Below, in pieces: positions 1-9,896 of a stretch of 64,000 bases of DNA (the first letter of the stretch is position 1; each line of letters starts with the position of its first letter). Location of the stretch: positions 799,250 through 863,249 of the forward strand of contig CH002905.1 in the NCBI GenBank assembly GCA_000149265.1, given 5' to 3'. The translations under genes were made by a program, and so were the position numbers. The DNA is from Ciona savignyi. Lineage: Eukaryota > Chordata > Ascidiacea > Phlebobranchia > Cionidae. The notes under the pieces were generated by a model, which ran no database searches, had not been told where the DNA came from, and worked only from the letters and a program-made list of their open reading frames with translations.

Positions 1-97
1 GATAAGTTGGTTGTTGGTTGATAAGTTGGTTGTTGGTTGATAAGTTGGTTGTTGGTTGATAAGTTGGTTGTTGGTTGATAAGTTGGTTGTTGGTTGT
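1..97. repeat. 19-bp minisatellite
   Basis: About five head-to-tail copies of a 19-bp unit beginning GATAAGTTGG. Read on the minus strand it lies at the downstream end of the Gypsy reverse transcriptase fragment, exactly where the text should continue into the RT connection region. Because 19 is not a multiple of three, the expansion shifts the frame from copy to copy. Confidence 0.9.
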
Positions 98-508
98 GGG
101 AAATCTTGAATGCTGGTGATTTTCTCTTTAAGTGGCCGAATACCGTTGTTGTCAACATGGTGGCCAAGAAAAACAAGTTCCGTTTTATCAAAGATGCTTT
201 TTGATGGATTGATAACCAAACCATAACTAGCGAGTCTTGCAAACAATTGGTGTAAATGACTTTTGTGTTCGTCTTCGGATTTGCTGGCAACAAGAATGTC
301 ATCAATGTACGCGTAGCAAAAATCCAACCCGCGGAGTACCTGGTCGATAAAGCGCTGGAATGTCTGACTTGCGTTTTTTAATCCAAATGGCATTCGGGTG
401 AATTCGAAAAGACCAAATGGTGTGGTTATTGCAGTGTTGGGAATGTCTTCTGGGTTCATGGGAATGTGAAAGTATGCTTTGATTAAATCAATCTTTGAAA
501 ATATAAGG
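98..508 (-). pseudogene. Ty3/Gypsy reverse transcriptase fragment
   Basis: The minus strand from about 508 to 98 is an open frame with no start codon, encoding the palm region of a Ty3/Gypsy reverse transcriptase. Visible in order are [32 protein letters not shown], the catalytic [11 protein letters not shown] box (Asp pair intact), then [18 protein letters not shown]. These are the standard retroelement RT blocks that precede RNase H. The upstream side ends abruptly at about 508, where the 1.3-kb duplicated repeat starts. The downstream side runs into the 19-bp minisatellite. No protease, RNase H, integrase or LTR is visible, so this is a fragment of an old copy, possibly continuing beyond the window edge. 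Confidence 0.9.
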
Positions 509-1037
509 AAATTGCAGTGGGTCAACTACGATTGATGTATTGTTACACCTTGATTTCCAAGAAACCACTAGTTTCATACAACGTCCGATACCTGCCGAAA
601 ACATAAATTGTTTTCTATACTTTTTTTTAATAAAAAAGCACATTTCCCGTTCAACTAACATAACGTGTTATATATGAACATGAATGATGTTTATAGATTT
701 GTTCCGGTTGGAGATTTACGATTGTTTTGATTTTTCCGAACACGCTCGTTTTTTCATGTTTCTCCAAATGTGATCACCTTATATGGTATATCAAGGAGGG
801 TGTGGCCACGGTTTCATTTTTTTGTTTCTTTGGTGACATAATGGGTATAGGGTTTGGCGTACAACCAAGTAATTGATCTCTATGATTAAGCGAATCTGAC
901 GTGTTGTAATTCCCGTGTTAAAGTTAGTGCTTTGCTGAGTAACAATGGTAGTAATTCCGCAATGTCTGTGCGATTGGCCGCATGTGCTTGACTTATCGCC
1001 TGTGTTTCTTGTTTAACTGTTCATAGACTCCTTAAAC

Positions 1038-1224
1038 CAGACGTGGCCAACTTCTCTGGTCAGCGGGCCAGCTTAAGAAAAATGAAGTTTTTGGTGGGCC
1101 GGATTATTATATAAATAGTATTTAATATCTCAATTACAGGGTATGGTTAGATACAGTTCGCGGGCCGGTCAAAATTCCTTCACGGGCCGGGCCCGGGCCG
1201 AGGGCCGTATATTGAGCAACGCTG
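1038..1224. mobile_element. hAT-type MITE, copy 1
   Basis: A 187-bp non-autonomous element. It starts CAGACGTGGCCAACTT and ends with the imperfect inverted counterpart TTGAGCAACGCTG. It is flanked by 8-bp duplications CCTTAAAC and GCTTAAAC (one mismatch), the size expected for hAT transposases. The interior is unusually GC-rich, with runs of GGGCCGG. No coding capacity. Confidence 0.75.
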
Positions 1225-1351
1225 GCTTAAACATATCCAAGGTATTAATATTATCACAACAGCAAAACTTAGTACGACAACCCTTAAAATGTTTTATTTA
1301 TATAATTATTTTATCGACATATCACCAATAACTTAAAAATGTAAAACTTTA

Positions 1352-1545
1352 TTAGTCACACCAGTTAACCTCGGACAACTTGTTGAATAACTTCCTACGT
1401 AAGGAAATAATACACCCGTGCGTGCCTTTTCTCTCGTCGCATAACGATTTGGGTATGACTTCCTCCAAACATTCCTTTAGCTCGGCACGTTCTCTCGCAT
1501 TTAGGAAAGCGTATATCCCTGATAGAGCGGATGTTTTTGTTGGTG
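1352..1545 (-). pseudogene. Exon-like block of a secreted-peptide family, unit 1
   Basis: The minus strand has an acceptor-like TTTTAG at 1546-1551, then a reading frame with the segment ERAELKECLEEVIPKSLCDE. It is conserved in the second duplication unit (2700-2873), and a degraded inverted copy lies at 3452-3560. The spacing of the two cysteines and the preceding Arg-Ala resemble exon 2 of the six-Cys peptide gene at 53.8 kb (RAVLYVCMQDNLLP, then SVC). I therefore read it as a relative of that exon. No signal-peptide exon or third exon is visible here, so it is probably a relic. The family link is an inference from a short match. Confidence 0.4.
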
Positions 1546-1820
1546 CTAAAATTTTAACGCAAAACATCGATCGTACTTTTCCATCAGGCATTAGACTTTT
1601 ACTTGCGGTGCAACCATTGCGAATTACAAACACACATGTTGTTGCCAATATGTATTTTATAAGCAGTGTTCTGTATTGCTTGTACCTAAAACAACGAGCA
1701 TACATAACTATTTTCCCATTCGTAGCATAAAATGTATACTAATAACATGGGGAAACGCAAATATGTAATAACGGGGTCAATTCTTTGGATAATCTCGTGC
1801 CCACAAACGGGTATGCCGTA

Positions 1821-3138
1821 GGAATTGCAGTGGGTCAACTTCGATTGATGTATTGTTACACCTTATTTTTTCCATCAAACCACTAGTTTTATACAACTTC
1901 CGATACCTGCCGAAAACATAATCTGTTTTCCATACTTTTTAAAATAAAAAAACACAGTTCCCAATCAACTAACATAACGTGTTAAATATGTTAAGAATTG
2001 ATGTTTATAGATTTGTTCCGGTTAGAGATTTACGATTGTGTTGATTTTTCCGAACACGCTTGTTTTTTCATGTTTCTCCAAATGTGATCACCTTATATGT
2101 TATATCAAGGAAGGTGTGCCAAGGGTTTCAGTTTTTCTTAGCGATTTTGTTTGCTTTGGTAACATGATGGGAATATAGCGTTGGCGTACAACCAATAAAT
2201 TGATCTCTATGATCAAGCGGATATGACGCGTGGTACCTCTCGTGTCAAATTAAGTGCTTTGCTGAATAACATTGGTACTAATTCCACAATTTCTGTTTGA
2301 TTGGCCGCATGTGCTTGACTTATCTCCGGTGTTTCTTGTTTAACTGTTTATTGACCCCTTAAACCAGGGGTGGTCAACTCTTCTTGTCAGCGGGCCAGCT
2401 GTGAAAAGTTGATGTTCTTGGTGGGACGGATTATTACATGAATAGTATTTAATATCTTAATTACGAATAAGGTTGGATATCAGTCTGCGGGCCGGTCAAA
2501 ATCCCTTCACGGGCCGGCCCCGGCCCGAGAGCCGTATATTGAGCAACGCTGGCTTAAACATATCCAAGGTATTAATATTATCACAACGGCAAAACTTAGT
2601 ATGACAACCCTTAAAATGTTTTATTTATATAATTATTTCATCGACATATCACCAATAACTTAAAAAATGTAAAACTCCACTAGTAACGCCAGTTAACTTC
2701 AGACAACTTGTTGATTAAGAGGCTACGTAAGGAAATAATACACCCTTACGTGCTTTTTCTCTCGTCGCATCACGATAAGGGTATGACTTCCTCTAAACAT
2801 TCCTTTAGCTCAGCACGTTCTCTCGCGTCGAGGAAAGCGTATATCCCTGATAGAGCGGATGTTTTTGTTGGTGCTAAAATTTTAACGCAAAACATCGATC
2901 GTACTTTTCCATCAGGCATTAGACTTTTACTTGCGTGCAACCATTGCGAATTACAAACACACATGTTGTTGCAAAGATGTGTTTTAAGAGTAGTGTGTTG
3001 TTTTGATTGTACCTAAAATAACGACCATTTATTACTATTTTGCCATACGTAGCATAACAATTACTTATAATATGTTTAAACCGAAAAGGTTTAACGGGGA
3101 CTATCTCACCAGGGTAGAACTGCCGATAATGCCGTAGG
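1821..3138. repeat. Tandem duplication, unit 2
   Basis: Second unit of the 1.3-kb duplication, with the same order of parts: AT-rich head, hAT MITE (2365-2551), exon-like block (2700-2873, minus strand). A 1-bp deletion near 2934 relative to unit 1 changes the frame of the longer minus-strand open frame. A third, truncated head follows at about 3139-3260. Confidence 0.85.
2365..2551. mobile_element. hAT-type MITE, copy 2
   Basis: The same element as at 1038, at the same relative place in unit 2, starting CAGGGGTGGTCAACTC and followed by GCTTAAAC. The shared insertion site shows it was present before the 1.3-kb segment was duplicated. Confidence 0.75.
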
Positions 3139-3560
3139 TATTGCAGGTTGTTCACTACGATTGATAAATTGCTAGACCTTTAGTTCAACCTATCAAACCA
3201 CCTGTAACATACAACGCCCGCTACCTTTCCCTCGTGCACAGCAGATTAATAAGTGGCTATTTCCGAAGCCACATTTCAAAACGCACAGTTAATTTTGTTT
3301 CATTTGAATTGAGCGTCGTCGGATAAATGTGTTGATTGTGCATTCAGAGGTGTTTTCTTGAAATAAGTTAAGAAAATAATTCCCGGACTTGCTTTATCAC
3401 TTGTCGCATCTCATCGATATTATAGTTCTTTAGAACTTACAGCGAAAATTTATGTACAAATTAAATGTTAAGATTTTAGCACCAAAAAATCATCTGCTCG
3501 ATCCCGGATATACGCTTTCTTCGATGCAAGAGAACGTGCTGAGCAGTAGAGCAAAAGAGA
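3139..3560. repeat. Partial third unit plus inverted exon-like fragment
   Basis: 3139-3260 repeats the head of the duplication in degraded form. 3452-3560 matches the exon-like block in the opposite orientation: plus-strand VKILAPKNH against minus-strand VKILAPTKT in unit 1. The inverted piece ends just upstream of the promoter of the Arg-rich peptide gene. Confidence 0.55.
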
Positions 3561-3593
3561 GGAATTTCGAAAATAAAAAAAAGTCGTGTCTGC

Positions 3594-3600
3594 TATATAT
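3594..3600 (+). promoter_or_regulatory. Candidate TATA box of the Arg-rich peptide gene
   Basis: TATATAT lies about 50 bp upstream of the 5'UTR donor (GTAAGT at 3651), leaving room for a short 5'UTR exon. The second Arg-rich gene has a TATA-like element in the matching place. Confidence 0.45.
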
Positions 3601-3709
3601 TTCTGCCCTAAACCGAGCAAAGTTATCTTTCTTGAAAGACTACTACAAAGGTAAGTTGTTTTATTATTTATGCACAGAGACTGTTTTGTGACAACGAAGA
3701 ATTTTGCAG

Positions 3710-3995
3710 ATGAATAAGGCTATCTTCGTACTCCTTCTCGCACTTGTGCTTCTGGTCACTGAAGAATCTGACGCTTGGCGTCGTCGCAGAATTCGCCGCA
3801 GACGTAGACGTTGGTACAACCAAGCAGAACAACAAGAACAAGAAACTCCAGGTAATATTTATTTCAAAGAGAGTCTGCCATGTTTTAAGAGCTCCTACCG
3901 CTTTTGAACACTGGTGTGCACGAGGAGATCTATAACTGAGATAAATTTTAGAATCGGAAGCCGATCAGCTGGATGCCGATGACAACGAAGAGTAA
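3710..3995 (+). CDS. Secreted Arg/Trp-rich peptide precursor, antimicrobial-peptide-like
   Basis: Two coding exons, 3710-3851 and 3952-3995, joined in phase 1 across a 100-bp GT-AG intron, give 61 residues. Residues 1-22 are a signal peptide (MNK start, Leu/Val core, cleavage likely after SDA). The next 13 residues are W, four Arg, Ile, six Arg, W: ten arginines in thirteen positions. The tail is Gln/Glu-rich and ends in the strongly acidic DADDNEE. A cationic block balanced by an anionic pro-piece is a known design of antimicrobial peptide precursors, including ascidian ones; the function here is inferred. The start codon follows a splice acceptor directly (TTTTGCAG then ATG), so a 59-bp 5'UTR intron (3651-3709) precedes it. 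A further intron (4020-4077) lies in the 3'UTR. A paralogue with the same layout is on the minus strand at 57.1-57.4 kb. Alternatives are a short nucleic-acid-binding or matrix peptide. Confidence 0.75.
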
Positions 3996-4121
3996 GCATA
4001 CTCGATCGTAAACAACAAGGTAAAATTATTTATTTTATCTCAGCTATATGTTGTCTAAATGTCATATTCCATTTCAGGTCGACATTATGCACGAAACCTT
4101 GTTTTAAATTTATGGCAACAA

Positions 4122-4127
4122 AATAAA
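4122..4127 (+). terminator. Polyadenylation signal of the Arg-rich peptide gene
   Basis: Canonical AATAAA 127 bp after the stop codon, following the 3'UTR intron (donor GTAAAA at 4020, acceptor TTTCAG ending at 4077). Confidence 0.6.
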
Positions 4128-4699
4128 AGAATTCTATTTAAATCATTCTGCGTTGTCCATGAAGTGTAGCACTAGTATACAGTACGAGTATGGAGTGTGT
4201 TGTGCGTTATAATATGTTACAATGAATTTGTAAAAAATCTAAAGTTTGACAGCGTTCTAACGTCGCAGCGTGTTTTCCAAGCACCCCAGTAAATAGTTTG
4301 CTAATAGTTTGTATGACAAAATAGGTATTCTCGTTATTTTACTTACAACCAACACAGAACACTATTGTTTATTTTGTAAGAAAAATTGGCAAAAATTTAA
4401 AGCGCGGCCTCGACATATGTCGTCGTTCCTGTCCTGTTATGAAACTGGAACTTGTCAAACTGTGTGTGTTTTATGGTATCCGCATTCAATCAAGAATAAA
4501 ACGACCTTACGTGACGGAGTTTGGGTTGCGAAAATCATAAATAAGTACAGTTAGCATCAAATTAAAGAACCAACTAATTTACGCAAAACGTCGAATTCTG
4601 TACCAGGCTTCATTAGTTACTACTTAGTAACATCGCTATACGTCGCGCTTTAGCGTAGCAAACGTAGCAAAATTGCGGTATGTTATATATGATTTACAC

Positions 4700-4850
4700 A
4701 TTTCTTCAATTTAGTAGAACCAATTAATCTGCTCGGTTCAGGCAGTGCCTTCGCCAAGGACACAGTCGATGAGTTAGCGACCAGTTTCGAATCTGCAACC
4801 CTTCGGATGAAGGCGTCGCACAAACCCACCAAACTAACCGGTCAGATATG
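4700..4850 (-). repeat. SINE-2 copy, partial
   Basis: A truncated member of the minus-oriented tRNA-like SINE family best seen at 58555-58862. It contains the shared text for TTCAATTTAGTAGAACC, the GACACAGTCGATGAG region and the head GTTTCGAATCTGCAACC. The flanks 4130-4690 and 4855-5350 show no gene or repeat that I can recognise. Confidence 0.65.
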
Positions 4851-5353
4851 AACGTCAATAATAAAGTTGGTAAGAAAAGGAAAAAGCATCGAAACTGCAC
4901 ATCACCGTTTAATGGTACATTGTTATAGTGCTTAATAAAATTATATAGAGGTGCTTTTGCTTAACCTTGTGAAAAAGTTTCACAAATTTAGGTTTATAAA
5001 AAAAAACATTAACATAATTGCTCTTTACCTTAAGGCTCCGCACGAAACCACCAAGTTAGTCATTCGTGCTAAGAGAACGCTATAGTTAAGATTCCAGAAA
5101 GTTTAACCCCGAATAAATTGCCCGTCAATGCCAATCACCTATAGCGACCTGACATGCATGTGATCAGTAATGCAGATAGTGAAATGGAACATATATGCAG
5201 AGCATTTTTTCGACCCGTTTTAACATCGTCGTGTCTGCGATTTATTTCAGAAACTTGTCATAAATTAACGAGTTTTAACCCTTAACCACCACTAAAAGGC
5301 GACTCACCAACCCTCCAACCAAATCTACTAGAGTAAGAAAATATACTTCCTAC

Positions 5354-5531
5354 CTCTGCTACTCTCTCTAAATCCGCTCCAGCCTGCTGTTCGATCCTTC
5401 CATGTTCAATACGACCCATACGGTGCGAACCTTTAATCACCTGCTGACACCCGTTCTCCTTGTCCATACGATCCACACCAATTTGAACCGATATCATGTC
5501 CGGAAAGAGAAGTTCATTCAAGTACCAGTAT
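5354..5531 (-). pseudogene. Orphan exon of a phytanoyl-CoA dioxygenase family protein
   Basis: A 178-bp exon on the minus strand, with an acceptor (TTCCCAG before 5531) and a donor (GTAGGAAG after 5354). Its open frame reads YWYLNELLFPDMISV, then MDKENGCQQVIKGSHRMGRI, EHGR and QQAGADLERV. The ENGC.QV..GSH.LGR.xHG signature belongs to the PhyH branch of Fe(II)/2-oxoglutarate dioxygenases, where it lies between the metal-binding HxD region and the distal His. No neighbouring exons with the metal ligands were found within several kb on the minus strand. The acceptor lies at the edge of a family H terminal repeat (5538-5700). It is therefore either one exon of a gene with very long introns or a captured exon. 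Confidence 0.7.
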
Positions 5532-5537
5532 CTGGGA

Positions 5538-5700
5538 ACCACGCGTTTATGCTTGCAGAAATAAACTACATACTCAGTATATAATATACGCCAATTGTGG
5601 CTGGGAATCCTGCTTGCTTGGTACAAGTTGCACCAATATATATAATATACAAAATTTTACACATATTGCGGTTAAACATGTGATTATCGCTCTTTAGTGT
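5538..5700 (-). repeat. Fragment of a family H terminus
   Basis: Contains the sub-terminal words of family H in minus orientation (CGTTTATGCTTGCAGAAATAAA, here split by small changes; ACATACTCAGTATATAA) and a degraded end AAACATGTGATTATCGCTCT. It abuts the orphan PhyH exon. 5700-6368 shows only AT-rich sequence with no feature I recognise. Confidence 0.5.
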
Positions 5701-6368
5701 AGTATACACACAATAACCACCAAGAGCTATATGCAAGAAGCGTCTGAATATTTATATACCGTCTACCACAGGATTGTGTTAAAAGATGCGGTTTTGTTAT
5801 CCGTGTAAATAATTATAGAGTTTTCGCACCTTTAAAGTAAGGTTGATCTGCAAGAACCCCGCGTGTAATTTTATGGTGTACATTTCTGGTCACTGCGCTA
5901 TGGTGGTGTTGTCTTGGTCCACGGTACAATCATACACTTTTAATTCTGTTTAATTTTTCATAGTTTATTTATTTACTTTAAAATGTGTAGTAAATAATCT
6001 GTTTCAGTTCCGAATATGCCGAAAAACAACGGTTATGTACGGGTTATATGGGGATTCCCCAAAAACAATTCACATTGAAGTTGACACTGCTTATCCAAAA
6101 CATATTAACTACCACCTGTGCAATATTCAACGCAATGGGTTATTATCCTTTAGTCTTATTTCTTGTTGTTAAAAAGACTAATTATTGTTTTGAGTTTTTC
6201 GGAAAACGGTGAAAAATGTGTACGGTAGTTATTCTTTCATAAAATATGCACACGGAATTCAGTTTCTTTCAAAATTAAACGATATACGCTGTGTATAAAA
6301 TACTACAAGTGTTAGATTGAGGTGTCAATTGCATCCTTTAAAATATGTTTTGGCTTACCAATGTTAGT

Positions 6369-7260
6369 TATGGGTCCCATTTAAAAAAAAGGAAACACAT
6401 ATTGTTTTTGTCCGTTTTTTTCTTTTTTTGTCAAACGCTGGCCATTTGTTAGACAACATGGTCTAGATATGCACAAACCAAAATGTTTGGTGATAAATCC
6501 AGGGAATTTCCCTGGGAAAACCAAAACGTTTTTTTTTTAAATAGCTTTTTGGGCATAGCGAATCAACGACTGCTCCAATTTGATCAGATTTGGTGGAATG
6601 TAAGTGAGTTAGCCACTAATTTAACATTTAGAAGAAATAAAAATGATTACCTAGGGAAATACCCTAAACAATAAGATGTCATGATTGTGACAGGCATGGC
6701 ATGGGGTTGGACCGTTATTCACTTCTGTGCCAATTACATGAAAGAAGACGTTTACCTTAAGGAATTTCTTTAAAAACGAAGATATGTTCCTGAAACATGA
6801 TTGTGACGGAATGACATATCGCACTGACATCTCCAACAAGGAGTCTTTAAATCAGACTAAAACTTTACAAATTGCTAGATAACATTACCCACATATGTAA
6901 ACATACAAACTTATGTACTAAGCCCAGGTTAATTCCCCGAAGCCATAGAAAACTAAATCATTCTGTTTTGGAATATAGCTAAATTTCAGCGCTTAACAAA
7001 AGGCTTTAATTTAAAACAATTTTAGTGAAATGATCGTAAATCTAACACGATTATTCTGTTTTAACTACTCAAGGAAAAAAAGTTTGGTTTAATAACTATG
7101 AGATGAAATAAATGGTGTAATAAACATGGATAACAAGATCGGATTGTTTTCTTAGAAACCCATGCGGTTATGCTTGCAGAAATAAACTACATACTCTGTG
7201 TATAAAATACAAATTGTGGTTAGAGATCCTGCTCAAAACCACGTGGTTGACACTCTCTAG
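6369..7260 (-). mobile_element. Family H element 1
   Basis: Minus-oriented short member of family H. One end is the hairpin-like terminus ATGGGTCCCATTT, followed by the ATATTGTTTTTGTCCG and poly-T block. The other end is GTGGTTGACACTCTCTAG at 7260. It holds roughly one internal repeat unit (GGCATGGCAT...GTGACAGG, ACCTAGGGAAATACCCTAA). No coding sequence. Confidence 0.7.
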
Positions 7261-7568
7261 TTTATATATATATATTTATTTTTAGTGTTATTTTTTACCT
7301 TTTCCAAATCGAACAAAAAATACTATCACTAAATTTAACTCGGACGCCACTTAACGATTTCATATAGGGAGTTAAAGCAGACTGGTCACTAATGTCAGAT
7401 AAGCTCTACTGAAAAATAGATATAGGTGTTATTGGCTATTGCCTCATTATTGTTTTAAAATAATCTTTCAATTCATGTTGGTTTTAAAAGTCCCGCTATT
7501 TTATACAAGCAAAAAAATATTTGTCGTTATTTTACATTTCTAAGTAATTCTCGAATTTTATTCTAAAA

Positions 7569-9780
7569 CTAGAGAGTGTCAACCACGTGTTTAACCACCA
7601 CTATTTGTAAAACACATGTTGTATGACATATATTCACGCTTCAGGGTCCCTAACCACAATTTGTATTTTATACACTGTGTTTGTAGTTATTGTTTCTGCA
7701 AGCATAAACGCATGGGTCCCATAGTTATCAAACCAAACTTTTTTTCATGTGTAGTTAAAAAAAGAATAAACGTCTAAAATTTACGAACATTTCACCACAA
7801 ATGTTTTAAATTAAACCTTATTTTTAGACGCTGTAGTGAAATGAAGCTAAATTGCCAAAACAGACCGAAATAGTTTTTCATGGATTCAGGGAATTCCCCT
7901 AAGTTTAGTAGATAAGTTCGTGTTTTTATATATGTGGGCCATGTTATGTAACAATTCTTAAAGTTTTAATCCGATTTGTCGACTCCTTGTTGGAGATGTC
8001 ATTGCGATATGGCATGCCTGTTACAATCATAATTCAGGAACATATCTTCGTTTTTAAGGAAATTACCCTAAGTAAATGTTTTCTTTCTTTTAAATGGCAC
8101 AAAGTGTCTAATGGCCTAACAATTCACCAAATCTGATCAAATTAGAGCAGCCGTTTAAGCGCTGTGTCCTCAGAAGCTAATTTATTAAAACAAAAAACGT
8201 TTTGGTTTTTAACGTCTCAGGGAAATTCCCCAAAATTCATTACCTAAAATTTTGGTTTCTGCATATCTAGAACTTGTTCTCTTACAAATGTCAAATTTTT
8301 ATCGCGATTCCATTACTCATTTTGGTAGATGTCGGGGCGACATGGCATGCTTGACACAATCATGATTTGGACCTAAATCCTATTTTTAGGGTATTTCCCT
8401 AGGTAATTTTTTTATTTCTTTTAAATGTTTAATCAGTGACTAATGCACTTACATTTCACCAAATCTGATTCAAATTGTAGCAGTCGTTCAAACGCTTTCA
8501 CCAAAAAAGGCTATTTTTTAGTAAAAAAATATCGTTTTGGTTTTTAACGTCTCAGGGGAATTTCCCTAGATTCATTACCCAAAATTTTGGTTTCTGCTTA
8601 TCTAGACCATGTTCTGTTATAAATGTCAAATTTGTATTGCGATTTCATTACTCCTTTTGCTAGATTTTGGGGCAACATGGCATGCTTGTCACAATCATAA
8701 TTAGAGAACAAAATCCGATTTTTAGGGTATTTCCCTGGGTAATTTTTTTATTTCTTTCAAGTGTTAAATCAGTGACTAATGCACTTACATTCCACCAAAT
8801 CTAATTCAAATTGTACCGGTCGTTCAAGCGCTATGCCCAAAAAAGGCTATTTTTTAAAAAAATACCGTTTTGGTTTTTAGCGACCCAGGGTAATTCCCCT
8901 AAACTTATCACTTAAATTTTGGTTTTTGCATATCTAGGCCATGTTGTCTAAAATATCACCAAGTTTCATTGCGATCCCATTATTCCTTCTGGTAGATGTC
9001 GGGGCGACATGCCATGCCTGTCACAATTATCATTTAACAGCAAAAGTTTAATTTTTAGGGTTTTTACCCAGGTAATTTTTTTATTTTTTTTAAGTGTTAA
9101 ATCAGTGTCTAATGCACTTACATTTTACTAAATCTTATTCAAATTAGAGCAGCTGTTTAAGCGCTATGCCACAAAAAGCTAATTTTTTTATAAAAAAATA
9201 CCGTTTTGGTTTTTAACCTCCCAGGGGAATTCCCCTTGATTTATCACCCAAAATTTTGGTTTATGCATATCTAGACCATGTTGTCTAACAAATAGCTAAG
9301 TTTCATTACGATTCCATTATTCCTTCTGGTAGATGTCGGGGCGCCATGCCATGCCTGTCACAATCATGATTTGAGAACAAAATCTTATTTTTAGGGTATT
9401 TCCCTAGGTAATTTTTTTATTTTTTTTTAAGTGTTAAATCAGTGTCTAATGCACTTACATTCTACTAAATCTTATTCAAATTAGAGCAGCTGTTTAAGCG
9501 CTATGCCACAAAAAGCTAATTTTTTTATAAAAAATACCGTTTTGGTTTTTAACCTCCCAGGGGAATTCCCCTTGATTTATCACCCAAAAATTTGGTTTCT
9601 GCATATCTAGACCATGTTGTCTAACAAATGGCTAAGTTTTATTACGATTCCATTATTGCTTCTGGTAGATGTCGGGGCGCCGTGCCATGCCTGTCAAACC
9701 TTTGACGAAGAAAAAAAAAAAAAGAAAAAAAAACGGACAAAAACAATATGTGTCCCAATTTTTCAATTGGGACCCATATT
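7569..9780 (+). mobile_element. Family H element 2 with tandem 335-bp repeats
   Basis: Plus-oriented full-looking element. The left end is CTAGAGAGTGTCAACCACGT. The sub-terminal block has GCATAAACGCATGGGTCCCA. The interior is a tandem array, and the right end is an A-rich tract plus a perfect hairpin (GTCCCAATT, loop, AATTGGGAC). Units recur with the anchor GTAGATGTCGGGGCG near 8324, 8660, 8992, 9329 and 9665, spacing 332-337 bp. Each unit carries TTTAGGGTATTTCCCTAGG and a CAGGGGAATTCCCC box. No transposase is encoded. The structure (distinct ends, internal minisatellite, 3' hairpin) resembles non-autonomous Helentron/HINE elements; a MITE with satellite expansion is the alternative. Confidence 0.75.
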
Positions 9781-9896
9781 AACTACTTTTGCGACACGAG
9801 AAGGTAATTCCCCCCAAAACCATAGAAATGTTAAAAGAAATTTCGACAGGGGACAATTTTAGAACAAAAGTTACTACCCGAAATTAATAATAGAAA

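Larger units (their letters stand above)
510..1820. repeat. Tandem duplication, unit 1
   Basis: First unit of a direct duplication with period about 1.31 kb. The anchor text GCAGTGGGTCAAC starts units near 510 and 1821, and a weaker third start is near 3139. The unit carries a hAT-type MITE at 1038-1224 and an exon-like block on the minus strand at 1352-1545. The homology covers the whole unit, with many small differences, so the duplication is not recent. Confidence 0.85.

Noticed and set aside
1380..1730. Plus-strand frames overlapping the exon-like block in both duplication units
   Set aside because: Both strands are open by chance over the block; the minus strand has the acceptor, the cysteine pattern and the match to the six-Cys exon.
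9614..9862. Plus-strand open frame with a Lys run, repeated at 11590-11805
   Set aside because: It is the poly-A tract and last unit of family H elements 2 and 3 read as protein; both copies arise from the repeat.
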